Below are positions 6,554 to 12,975 of a DNA stretch of 17,935 nucleotides, piece by piece. The stretch covers positions 1 to 17,935 of the forward strand of contig JAGPKW010000005.1 in assembly GCA_018053685.1 (NCBI GenBank). The letters are read 5' to 3'. Made by a program: the position numbers and the translations under genes. Position 1 is the stretch's first letter, and the number at the start of each line of letters is the position of its first letter. The notes beneath the pieces were generated by a model that saw only the letters and a program-made list of their open reading frames with translations, searched no databases and had not been told where the DNA came from. The stretch is from Patescibacteria group bacterium. Lineage in GTDB: Bacteria; Patescibacteriota; Patescibacteriia; JAGPKW01.

Positions 6554-7504
6554 TTAAAATATTTTATCTAACAACGCCTCCCCACTCCCCTGTAATCTTC
6601 TTATTTCATTTAAAGTAGACGTGTATATTTGAGTAGTAGATGGATTTGTATGTCTTAATGTAAACTGTACCATCTCCAACGTCCCACCGCCTATTAATAT
6701 ATTTACAGCCGTTGTATGTCTTAAACTATGTGCTGTAAAACATCTCTCATCAAGCCCTATCTCCTTTAAACCTTCTTTTACAATGTAACTTATAGTCCTG
6801 GTAGTTAATCTATTACCTTTGCTGTTATTAGAATTTGAAATAAATAAAGGTTCACTGCCAGAAACCTTCCCCCTTGTATCCAGATACCTTCTAATAGGTT
6901 CAAATGTTTTATCTGTTAATATTACAAAATTGTCTTTATCCACTCTGCCTTTACCTTGTATAAGTAAAACCCGCTGAGAGCCTTTAAATGTTATATCCTC
7001 CACGTTTGCTCTAACTACTTCAATAGTTCTTAAACCAGTTCGTAAAAGTAAGTTTACAATAGCATAATCTCTTATATCTTTATTAGAAAAATAATCTAAT
7101 AATCTATTAATTTGCTCTACTGATAAAGGTCTCTTTCTAAAAGCCTGTATGCGAGTAGGAGATTTTACTCCTTTTGCAACGTTTGGATATATCTTATTAC
7201 TTTCAGTCCACTCATAAAACTTTCTTACTACTGTTATATAACTACCTGCTGTTAAACTACTTTTACCTTTATTTAATAGTTCGTTTTTATACTCTAATAC
7301 GTGCTGCCTTGTTATTTCATTTAAAGAATATCCATTCTTATATATCCAACTAAAATATTGCTTTAATGTCCGCCTGTATGTGGATTTAGAGCTTTCTTTT
7401 ACATCCTGCGAATTGATAAAAGTATCTACCAACTCGTCTATTTTTTGCATAATAGTTATAGCAATATTTTGCTCACTTTTTACTATCTCATTTATCTCAT
7501 TCAT
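6554..7504 (-). CDS. Tyrosine recombinase, XerC/D type (copy A)
   Basis: This 316-aa enzyme cuts and rejoins DNA at short paired sites through a covalent tyrosine intermediate. An N-terminal SAM-like core-binding domain (about 20-110, TYRRTLKQYFSWIYKNG) precedes the catalytic domain (about 124-316). All expected residues are present: R159 in RTGLRT, K185 in GKGR, H259 and R262 in HSLRHT, H285 in LRHTNPSTTQIYT and Y294. It overlaps the zinc-ribbon gene by eight bases; the ATG at 7504 is preceded by a weak AAAGG. Candidate jobs are resolving multimers of this element, integrating it, or shuffling the variable islands. The persisting tandem copies would be odd if it resolves dimers efficiently. 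Confidence 0.92.
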   Translation of the reverse strand: MNEINEIVKSEQNIAITIMQKIDELVDTFINSQDVKESSKSTYRRTLKQYFSWIYKNGYSLNEITRQHVLEYKNELLNKGKSSLTAGSYITVVRKFYEWTESNKIYPNVAKGVKSPTRIQAFRKRPLSVEQINRLLDYFSNKDIRDYAIVNLLLRTGLRTIEVVRANVEDITFKGSQRVLLIQGKGRVDKDNFVILTDKTFEPIRRYLDTRGKVSGSEPLFISNSNNSKGNRLTTRTISYIVKEGLKEIGLDERCFTAHSLRHTTAVNILIGGGTLEMVQFTLRHTNPSTTQIYTSTLNEIRRLQGSGEALLDKIF

Positions 7505-7787
7505 TGCCTTTATTTTTTAGGGATTGTTCGTATTCGTATTTTAATAATTGTCTTTTTATAGTGTTCCAAGGTATTCCAAGTTCTTTTGATATGCTGTAAA
7601 TAGTCCGCCCGTTTTTATACTCATTGTAATATTTCTCAATATCATAATTTTTACTTTTTACTGCTCTTTTAGGATTGAATAAACGTCCGCATACATTACA
7701 TATATATATTATATCCTCACCAGATTTATTATAGTATGATATGTTCTCACTATTACAACGTGGACACTTATATATTTTTCTTTCCAT
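7497..7787 (-). CDS. Zinc-ribbon and HTH protein (copy A)
   Basis: The 96-aa protein has a four-cysteine zinc ribbon (C8-PR-C11 and C30-NV-C33) followed by a likely HTH at about 50-84 (YSISKELGIPWNTIKRQLLKY). It resembles the DNA-binding N-termini of IS1-type InsA proteins and small plasmid regulators. I chose the ATG at 7787 because GGGGAGGT lies six bases upstream, the best ribosome site in the unit. A GTG at 7805 would overlap the preceding stop and place that SD inside the gene. It overlaps the integrase by eight bases, so the two are translationally coupled and it could be a directionality factor or regulator for the recombinase. Confidence 0.85.
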   Translation of the reverse strand: MERKIYKCPRCNSENISYYNKSGEDIIYICNVCGRLFNPKRAVKSKNYDIEKYYNEYKNGRTIYSISKELGIPWNTIKRQLLKYEYEQSLKNKGNE

Positions 7788-7801
7788 AGTCTTACCTCCC
7801 C

Positions 7802-8182
7802 TCACTTATTAAAATTAATATTTCCAAGATATGCCTCCAACTCCGCCGTCTTATACATATCTGATTTTTTTATTACCTCCATCTCCTCAATGGTGCAATC
7901 CTCATAATATTTGCAATACGTTGTATCATAATTATTGTCAAAATTTAGGACACCAACCTCCCCATTAATATCATCATCACTTACAATATTTCCCATCTCA
8001 TCAGTTATAATATCTTTACCATCTACCTTTTTGTAAAAGATTTCATTTATACGAAGCTTTTGAATTGCTTTGAAATCCATCTCCCCAAGATATGTTATTA
8101 CATTAGGCTTTTTGTAATTATACCTTGATAAAGTGCCTATTTGAAAGGCTACTACTAATTTTTTAAATTCCTGCGTTTCCAT
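7802..8182 (-). CDS. Unrecognised acidic 126-aa protein (copy A)
   Basis: I do not recognise this protein. It has a basic N-terminal third and an acidic C-terminal two thirds, with similar motifs YLGEMDF and YLGNINF near 31-37 and 118-124. It has no membrane segment or signal peptide. It lies 17 bases after the first gene of the train and 14 bases before the zinc-ribbon ATG. Its ATG has an A-rich leader but no SD. Promoter-proximal small acidic proteins on mobile elements are often regulators or host-interaction factors; nothing here distinguishes these. Confidence 0.75.
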   Translation of the reverse strand: METQEFKKLVVAFQIGTLSRYNYKKPNVITYLGEMDFKAIQKLRINEIFYKKVDGKDIITDEMGNIVSDDDINGEVGVLNFDNNYDTTYCKYYEDCTIEEMEVIKKSDMYKTAELEAYLGNINFNK

Positions 8183-8199
8183 AATTTTATTTTTTTTGG

Positions 8200-8508
8200 T
8201 TATTGTCCTATTAAATTTAAAAATTCCAAATAATCAGTCTCCTTCTCAAAGCACCAGCCAGTTACATAAATAGGTAACATATATTTATCCTCTTTGCCTT
8301 CACAATTAAACCATCCATACACTCCCTCCATCTCCCTTTTAGTTTCATAAAAGTAATCTGGTGCCTCCTCCTCTGCAACTCTTTTTACATATTTTGCGTG
8401 CTTTTGTAAATATTCATAAGCAACGCCTTCAAAATATTTTTTATTTTTATTATTTATTTCCATACCATTATTGCTATTATTACTTTTGTTATGTTCTAAT
8501 ATTACCAT
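8200..8508 (-). CDS. First gene of the train, unrecognised 102-aa protein (copy A)
   Basis: I do not recognise a family. The first 23 residues are asparagine- and lysine-rich; from about 24 there is a helical, aromatic-rich region (YEYLQKHAKYVKRVAEEE). A compact C-terminal part contains GWFNCEGKEDKYMLPIYVTGW, shortened here to its recognisable core GWFNC and YVTGW. The ATG at 8508 leaves a leader of only about ten bases from the predicted promoter; a second ATG at Met16 (8463) would leave about 55. No SD precedes either. It is the most promoter-proximal gene and so probably the best expressed. Confidence 0.75.
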   Translation of the reverse strand: MVILEHNKSNNSNNGMEINNKNKKYFEGVAYEYLQKHAKYVKRVAEEEAPDYFYETKREMEGVYGWFNCEGKEDKYMLPIYVTGWCFEKETDYLEFLNLIGQ

Positions 8509-8522
8509 TTTTTTTATTTATA

Positions 8523-8554
8523 CAAATATACTAACATTTTTTGTTATTACCAAA
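8523..8554 (-). promoter_or_regulatory. Operon promoter (copy A)
   Basis: On the minus strand TTGGTA (8548-8553) is followed after exactly 17 bases by TATATT (8525-8530), a good sigma-70 layout. The same bases read as the Bacteroidota type: TTTG (8551-8554), 20 bases, then TATATTTG (8523-8530). Transcription would begin near 8518, about ten bases before the first ATG, and cover all ten genes. Confidence 0.6.
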
Positions 8555-8558
8555 TGTT
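8533..8558. promoter_or_regulatory. Inverted repeat overlapping the promoter, candidate operator (copy A)
   Basis: Seven-base arms AACATTT (8533-8539) and AAATGTT (8552-8558) flank 12 bases and cover the -35 element and most of the spacer. A dimeric HTH protein bound here would block transcription, so one of the element's own HTH proteins is a natural candidate repressor. The protein-site match is inferred only. Confidence 0.45.
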
Positions 8559-8577
8559 TTTATTACTTTTTTAATAC

Positions 8578-8664
8578 TTTTAGCTAAAATAATAAAATAA
8601 TTACACTAATTTATATACGTATTTAGCTAAAACAATAATATAATTATACTAATTTATTTTGATA
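8578..8664. repeat. Imperfect tandem ~43-base direct repeat (copy A)
   Basis: Two adjacent units each begin TTTAGCTAAAA and end ACTAATTTAT plus a few bases (8578-8621 and 8622-8664), with scattered differences between. They lie between the operon promoter and the variable island. The partial copy at the window start carries the second unit and most of the first. They could be protein-binding repeats or recombination arms. Confidence 0.6.
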
Positions 8665-8740
8665 TAAATGTATATATAAAATTAAAGCAGGGAAGGGAAA
8701 AACAAAAACAAACTCTTGGAGGATATAAATATAATGAACC

Positions 8741-8771
8741 ATCAGTTTTACCCAAGTTGGGTAAAACTGAT
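8741..8771. repeat. Palindrome P2 (AC/GT member)
   Basis: Perfect 15-bp arms with outer ATCAGTTTT, variable pair AC on the left and GT on the right, constant CCAA/TTGG and a central G at 8756. Confidence 0.95.
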
Positions 8772-8793
8772 AAAAAACAATATAATGAACCAA

Positions 8794-8820
8794 CCGTTTT
8801 ACCCAACTTGGGTAAAACGG
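8794..8820. repeat. Palindrome P3 (AC/GT, CCG type)
   Basis: Perfect 13-bp arms with outer CCGTTTT and matching AAAACGG, variable AC/GT and a central C at 8807. The outer bases differ from P2 on both arms together. Confidence 0.95.
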
Positions 8821-8834
8821 ATACACCACATAAT

Positions 8835-8857
8835 CAAGTGTGCAAAATGCACACTTG
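8835..8857. repeat. Frame-breaking 23-base hairpin (V2 copy)
   Basis: Identical to 268-290: ten-base arms CAAGTGTGCA/TGCACACTTG around AAA. The codons before it (…CCA CAT AAT, ending 8834) and after it (GAA AAA ACT, from 8858) join into one open frame if these 23 bases are left out. Confidence 0.9.
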
Positions 8858-8898
8858 GAAAAAACTGCCGAAATAATTGGAAAAGAATATAATGAACC

Positions 8899-8929
8899 AT
8901 CAGTTTTGTCCAACTTGGACAAACCTGAT
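8899..8929. repeat. Palindrome P4 (GT/AC member, one mismatch)
   Basis: The 15-bp arms have variable GT/AC and a central C at 8914. One right-arm base (C8924 instead of A) breaks the symmetry and changes the encoded KTD to KPD. Confidence 0.9.
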
Positions 8930-8951
8930 AAAAAACAATATAATGAACCAA

Positions 8952-8978
8952 CCGTTTTGGCCAACTCGGCCAAAACGG
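8952..8978. repeat. Palindrome P5 (GG/CC member, one mismatch)
   Basis: The 13-bp arms are of CCGTTTT type with variable GG/CC and a central C at 8965. A C at 8967 replaces the expected T of the core TTGG. Confidence 0.9.
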
Positions 8979-9093
8979 ATACACCACATAATACGCAGAA
9001 AAAAATAGCAGAAGAGGTTGGATTAGGACATAGTACAATAGGTCGTGTGGAGGTAATATTAAAGGAGGCACCGGAGGAGGTAAAAGATAATTA

Positions 9094-9141
9094 TTATATA
9101 TATATATATATATCGGTTTTATCGGTTTTTATGTCGGTTTT
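9094..9141. repeat. TA tract and TCGGTTTT repeats
   Basis: An alternating TA run (about 9094-9112) is followed by TCGGTTTT at 9113-9120, 9122-9129 and 9134-9141. This simple sequence replaces the rest of the ParB-like frame just before the backbone resumes at 9160, and occurs only in V2. Confidence 0.8.
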
Positions 9142-9209
9142 CTTTGGTTTCCTTTTTTTATAGGTGTGTAAAATATCAAAAAATTAAATATAATAACATT
9201 TTTTGTTAC

Positions 9210-9298
9210 TATGGACTTCTGTGCAAAAAAATGAATTTTTTATGGACTTCTGTGCAGAGATTATGGACTTCTGTGCAAAGATTATGGACTTCTGTGCA
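9210..9298. repeat. Iteron array, probable replication origin (copy B)
   Basis: TATGGACTTCTGTGCA starts at 9210, 9241, 9262 and 9283, the same spacing as in copy A. Two complete origins in one molecule would be expected of an unresolved multimer; both carry all four sites unchanged. Confidence 0.8.
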
Positions 9299-9366
9299 AA
9301 AAGTGAAAGAAAAAATACACTTCAAACCCTTTCTGAATGCGACTTTTAAAAAATTGAAAAAAAGAG

Positions 9367-9400
9367 TAAGATATATTAAGATATATTAAGATATCTTAAG
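9367..9400. repeat. 10-base AT-rich direct repeats, possible unwinding element (copy B)
   Basis: TAAGATATAT twice, then TAAGATATCT and TAAG, with the palindrome TTAAGATATCTTAA at 9386-9399. It lies about 70 bases beyond the last iteron. Confidence 0.6.
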
Positions 9401-9445
9401 AAGAAAAAAAATATTTTTAATAATATTTTTTTTTATTTCTTTAAG
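9395..9445. repeat. Long A/T inverted repeat (copy B)
   Basis: This is the imperfect A-tract/T-tract dyad flanked by CTTAAG and CTTTAAG. The remaining 9446-9612 is AT-rich noncoding DNA before the rep stop codon, with no further element I can support. Confidence 0.4.
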
Positions 9446-9612
9446 AATAAAAAACCGTAGTATTTATTATTTTTAATATACCATATTTATATATAAAAAC
9501 GTGTTTTAAGCAACTTTTATTTAAAATACATATATAATACTATAAAATAAAAAAACCTTAAATTTGGCAAGTTTATATATAAATAAGCCTAAAATAACAG
9601 CAATAAAATATT

Positions 9613-10692
9613 TTATTCAAAATCTTTATTTAGTGTAAATATTATTTTATCTTCACCATAGACACCTTTTTTTATTTCATAAGAAATCAATAGTCCTAAT
9701 TCCTTCATAGTCTCCAAAGCCTTTTCTGTATCTTCCTTTACTTTTTTCTTTCTACCTTCTTTCATCCATTTTTCTGCTAAAATGTAATAAAGTCTTTCCA
9801 TAGTTATTTCTGGATTGTAACGTTTACTACTTAGTTCTCTTAATAAATAGTCTCTTAACATATAGGTAATACTAGAAACATATTTTGAACCGTATGCTTT
9901 TTGTGTTCTATCTGTAATATCAATAGGATAATTAATATATTTAGTTTCTATTTGGTGTCTAAAAATAGGATTTAGTTGTATTATAGTTTCTTTTTTTTCA
10001 TTAGTCTTTACATTTTTGGAATTATATTTAGTTATATTGAAGTGAGTTATATCTAAAAGTGGTGAATATTTTTCTATTTTAATTTCTTTCCTAGATCCAT
10101 TTTTTCCCCTTATAGTTGCTGTATATCTTAATAAAAAACGTTTATTAGACAATTTTGTAAGTATATCCATTACATTTTCTACATCATTTCCGCCTATGTT
10201 TTTTTTAGTAGTATATTCTTTTGTTAGCTCATAAATAGAAACCGATAGCTTTGGAGCTTTTTCTTTATTATTATGTTCTCCCCAAGGTATTAAATCATAG
10301 CCAATATCACCTGTATAGTAGTCTTCTTTTGTTGCATCTGTTATTTGACTTTTTTTACCTAATAAATTACATATAGCATCTATTAATTTATGTTCACTTG
10401 CAGATAAATTTCTTATACCTTCAACTACTAATTTTCCTTCTATTCCATTTTCTTTAATTTTTATTTTTGTTGTATCATTTAAGCTATCAAATAAAGTAAG
10501 CTGATTATCTTTATTATATGATGTTTTAAGTATTTGGTCTACTAGATGTCCAGAACGTTTATATTGTTGTGTTTTCCCACTTTTCTCTTTTTGTTCTTTT
10601 CCTATAGGAATTACTATTTCTTTATCTATACCTGTAAGACCAGAAATATCATTAAAGATATTTTTATTATTTTTAGCTTCTTTTTTACTCAT
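9613..10692 (-). CDS. Plasmid replication initiator, Rep_3-like (copy B)
   Basis: Identical 359-aa initiator to the one at 767-1846, with the same paired winged-helix layout (second domain from LNPIFRHQI onward). Because it acts in trans on iterons, either rep copy could serve both origins, so one copy is free to decay. That both are intact argues that the duplication is very recent, is homogenised by recombination, or exists only in the assembly. The stop codon lies inside the 16-base palindrome AATAAAATATTTTATT, as in copy A. Confidence 0.85.
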   Translation of the reverse strand: MSKKEAKNNKNIFNDISGLTGIDKEIVIPIGKEQKEKSGKTQQYKRSGHLVDQILKTSYNKDNQLTLFDSLNDTTKIKIKENGIEGKLVVEGIRNLSASEHKLIDAICNLLGKKSQITDATKEDYYTGDIGYDLIPWGEHNNKEKAPKLSVSIYELTKEYTTKKNIGGNDVENVMDILTKLSNKRFLLRYTATIRGKNGSRKEIKIEKYSPLLDITHFNITKYNSKNVKTNEKKETIIQLNPIFRHQIETKYINYPIDITDRTQKAYGSKYVSSITYMLRDYLLRELSSKRYNPEITMERLYYILAEKWMKEGRKKKVKEDTEKALETMKELGLLISYEIKKGVYGEDKIIFTLNKDFE

Positions 10693-10716
10693 AAATACAA
10701 TTATTTATTTTTCCAT

Positions 10717-11547
10717 CTATTTATCAATATTTAAAAAATTACTCTTAAACCAATCATACTCCTTTTTATCTACTTTAAGATTGCTTAAGTCTGGAATGAT
10801 AGCATATTTCTTTAAAATATTTTCTATATTTTGATTATTACCATTTAATTCTGGATTAAACATACCCTTATATTTATATATTCCAAAATCTACTGTAATA
10901 AGTGATTTATATTGTTTTAAGATATCTTTATATGTTTTTATGTTTATATTATTATCATTCATAAAATCAATAATAGCTGCCTCCCAGCTTATATATTTGG
11001 TTGCTGTTTTTTCTATTTGTTGCCTTTTAAAATCAATTACAAAAGTCAAACTATCTTCTTTTCTTATAGGTGTATCTGATTTATTAACAGTATCAAATTT
11101 TGTTTTTATTTCTATATAGCCCTCTTTATCTATTTCTATATTTCCTAATAGTAAATATACACCTTTTGATATATCTTTTGCTACTTCTTTACGTTTGTTT
11201 ATATCTTTTAATTCGTGGAGAGATAGGTTTACTAACTGCTCAGTGTTTTCTAAAGTATTCCATACCATCAAAAACCCTTTAAAATCTTGAACATACATTA
11301 AAAATTCATAAATTAATCCTCTTAAGTTGTTTATAGATTGAATTAATAACTCATCAAATTTTATATATAAGTTCCATAATTTTATTTCATTATTGGTTTT
11401 TAAGCTATCTCTTATTAGATTATGTTCAAAATCAGTAAGTAGTCTATCATAAGAAAAGTGTTCTCTTGCCCTATCATCTGCTATTAAAAGTAGTTTTTGT
11501 CTAATAGACCCCGATGTAATAATTTTATCTATATCACTTTTTGCCAT
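10717..11547 (-). CDS. Unrecognised 276-aa protein (copy B)
   Basis: Identical to the protein at 1871-2701. I chose the ATG at 11547, one base after the TAA of the 66-aa gene; a GTG at 11559 is the alternative. The stretch FDELLIQSINNLRGLIYEF and the following helix look like a helical bundle core; the region near YISWEAAIIDFMNDN is another clear helix. No catalytic motif is visible, so it is more likely a binding protein than an enzyme. Confidence 0.8.
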   Translation of the reverse strand: MAKSDIDKIITSGSIRQKLLLIADDRAREHFSYDRLLTDFEHNLIRDSLKTNNEIKLWNLYIKFDELLIQSINNLRGLIYEFLMYVQDFKGFLMVWNTLENTEQLVNLSLHELKDINKRKEVAKDISKGVYLLLGNIEIDKEGYIEIKTKFDTVNKSDTPIRKEDSLTFVIDFKRQQIEKTATKYISWEAAIIDFMNDNNINIKTYKDILKQYKSLITVDFGIYKYKGMFNPELNGNNQNIENILKKYAIIPDLSNLKVDKKEYDWFKSNFLNIDK

Positions 11548-11548
11548 A

Positions 11549-11749
11549 TTATTTATCACTTTTTAATATTATTTCTATATTCTTTAATCTCTCCTCAATA
11601 TCTACTGTTTCTATAGCCTTTAAAATACTATTTAGTATATATGTTTCTCTTTGTGCCTGTACATCAGTAATAGCTCCTGCTGTATATCTTTTATAAACTC
11701 TTAAAAGTAATTTCTTAATATCTTTTGCTTCAATTTGTCTATCTTTCAT
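11549..11749 (-). CDS. 66-aa helical protein (copy B)
   Basis: Identical to the small protein at 2703-2903. It opens with MKDRQIEAKDIKKLLLRVYK and has no cysteine or tryptophan. Stop-to-ATG spacing of one base to the next gene implies termination-reinitiation coupling. I cannot assign a family. Confidence 0.75.
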   Translation of the reverse strand: MKDRQIEAKDIKKLLLRVYKRYTAGAITDVQAQRETYILNSILKAIETVDIEERLKNIEIILKSDK

Positions 11750-11766
11750 TTCTTTACTTTTTTAAT

Positions 11767-12225
11767 TTATTCATTAATTAGTTCCATATTAGTTTCAACG
11801 TGATTATCACTTTCTATTACTGTAAGTGTTTTTAATAATTCATAGCTTTGTCTTTCATTTTCTATCTCCATAGTGCTCTTATATACTGGTTCTATCATCT
11901 CCTCTTTTATTTCCTTATTGTATTTTAAAAGCAAGTCAAATAACTTATCAGTTGGTATATCTTTTAAATTCCTGTTATCTATTTCATTGATTATTTTATT
12001 AAGTAAGTTGCCAAGTTTTTCTATCCTTTGCTCTTTTAGTAAATAATGTTTTTCATATAAAACTTCAAGTTCTATGGCTTTTCTATTTGCTATCTCACTT
12101 TCTAATTCTTTACTCCAATCAATTAAAGTAGCCTTCCTTTTATGTAGTTCTTTTGCTATTTTATCAAATGTCCAGCCCTTAGCTCTAAGTTCTATAAATT
12201 TTTCTTTATCTTCTAAATCGCCCAT
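11767..12225 (-). CDS. HTH and coiled-coil DNA-binding protein (copy B)
   Basis: Identical to 2921-3379: an N-terminal resolvase-like HTH (7-40) and a central charged helix (41-110). The ATG at 12225 follows the upstream TAA by four bases with no SD, again suggesting coupled translation. Of the element's small proteins this one and the zinc-ribbon protein have the clearest DNA-binding features, and are the best candidates to bind the operator or the island palindromes. Confidence 0.8.
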   Translation of the reverse strand: MGDLEDKEKFIELRAKGWTFDKIAKELHKRKATLIDWSKELESEIANRKAIELEVLYEKHYLLKEQRIEKLGNLLNKIINEIDNRNLKDIPTDKLFDLLLKYNKEIKEEMIEPVYKSTMEIENERQSYELLKTLTVIESDNHVETNMELINE

Positions 12226-12229
12226 ATTA

Positions 12230-12880
12230 TTAATATTTTTTAAAACAATCTATTATAAAAGATAATGGAGCTTCCAAATAGTTTGCTATCTCTCTTAAAC
12301 TAGGATATAATAGTAAATTATTACAAGCATCTAAGCTAAATTCAAAAAGTATTACAAACATTATAGCACTTTTTTTATCTTTTGTTATTTGCCCAGTCCA
12401 TTTTTCTGGTAGTCCATAATCTTTTGGTTCTATTTTTAAAAGGTCTTTATATTTAGCTCCGTCCTCTATAGCTATATATATATCATTTAAATATTTAGTA
12501 TGCCTTGAAGTTATTATTATCTTATTTAACTCTTTTATTGTTAATTTAGTAATACCTGTAAGTTCTTTTAAATGATTAGCATCTTCAATATTTACATTGT
12601 AAACCTCTTCTACATAGTCCATAAATGGTTCTGCCATATCAAGTATATCATCTACATTATAATCCTCATCAAATATCTTATTCCAGTCTCCATATTTTAA
12701 ATAAACATCTCTAATTTTTTGCAAGTCTCTATGATATATCAAATAGTTATGTTCAGCAGGTGTAAGACTCATAAATATCTTAACAGCAATAGAGTCAATA
12801 GAGCATATATCATTACTATTTTTCAATATTCCCTTTTTTATCAAGTTGTTAACTATTTTATTATAATTACCTTTTTGCAT
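12230..12880 (-). CDS. Unrecognised 216-aa protein, possible C-terminal HTH (copy B)
   Basis: Identical to 3384-4034. The N-terminal 20 residues are basic (MQKGNYNKIVNNLIKKG) and the middle is acidic (DEDYNVDDILDMAEPFMDYV), a polarity seen in some DNA-binding adaptor proteins. Function unknown; its position between the primase-helicase and the HTH protein is the only clue. Confidence 0.8.
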   Translation of the reverse strand: MQKGNYNKIVNNLIKKGILKNSNDICSIDSIAVKIFMSLTPAEHNYLIYHRDLQKIRDVYLKYGDWNKIFDEDYNVDDILDMAEPFMDYVEEVYNVNIEDANHLKELTGITKLTIKELNKIIITSRHTKYLNDIYIAIEDGAKYKDLLKIEPKDYGLPEKWTGQITKDKKSAIMFVILFEFSLDACNNLLLYPSLREIANYLEAPLSFIIDCFKKY

Positions 12881-12975
12881 AAGTATGTTTTTATAAAATT
12901 AACATAATATATATATATATTATTTTTACTTCTGTAATGTAATCTTTATGGAAGTAGGATTTCTTTAATATCATA
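12881..12975 (-). promoter_or_regulatory. Intergenic gap with hairpin and TA tract (copy B)
   Basis: Same 95 bases as in copy A: inverted repeat TACTTC/GAAGTA at 12927-12932 and 12951-12956, a TA tract, and the dif-like half-site at about 12897-12913. Promoter activity is possible but no good -35 is seen. Confidence 0.35.

Larger units (their letters stand above)
314..8702. repeat. Tandem element copy A (backbone)
   Basis: This 8,389-base block recurs at 9160-17548 with a constant offset of 8,846 bases. All ten encoded proteins are identical in the two copies, and the intergenic DNA I compared also matches. The left boundary is ATAGGTGTGTAAAATATC; the right boundary is AAGCAGGGAAGGGAAAAA. 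It holds iterons, AT-rich repeats, a ten-gene minus-strand train and its promoter. The equal offset on both sides shows no indels within the block. I compared by eye, so isolated silent differences cannot be excluded. Confidence 0.95.
8703..9159. other. Variable island V2
   Basis: This 457-base island between the backbones carries four palindromes of the CCAA-S-TTGG family (P2-P5), the 23-base hairpin, the best-preserved ParB-like HTH coding segment, a TA tract and three TCGGTTTT repeats. Bases 8820-8881 recur in V1; the module from about 8945 to 9014 recurs in V3. After 9014 (GCAGAAG) V2 continues into the HTH while V3 departs to unrelated sequence. Confidence 0.9.
8682..9163 (+). pseudogene. 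Broken ParB-like gene through V2
   Basis: The frame is open from 8631 and reads KLKQGREKQKQTLGGY, two palindrome modules, then TPHN at 8834. The 23-base hairpin shifts the frame, so translation stops at 8876. A second frame continues from 8858 as EKTAEIIGKEYNEPSVL through two more modules to TQKKIAEEVGLGHSTIG and ILKEAPEEVKD, then a simple-sequence tail ending at 9163. The GREKQK / TQKKIAEEVG..STIGRVE / KEAPEEVK pattern is that of the helix-turn-helix part of ParB/KorB-like plasmid proteins. No in-frame ATG with an SD and no N-terminal domain are present, so this is a decayed fragment. The GTG at 8840 is a possible but unsupported start. Confidence 0.5.

Noticed and set aside
8741..8771. Rho-independent terminators
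   Set aside because: None of the CCAA-S-TTGG palindromes is followed by a T-run on either strand, and they lie in an open reading frame.
8734..8892. Plus-strand ORF starting MNHQFYPSW after a GGAGG
   Set aside because: The SD lies 11 bases from the ATG, too far, and the frame is a shifted reading of the palindrome modules; the NEP..VL frame is shared among islands and this one is not.
8644..9071. Overlapping minus-strand frames through V2, and 17573-17812 in V3
   Set aside because: They arise because palindromes read similarly on both strands; they lack SD sites and sensible protein composition.
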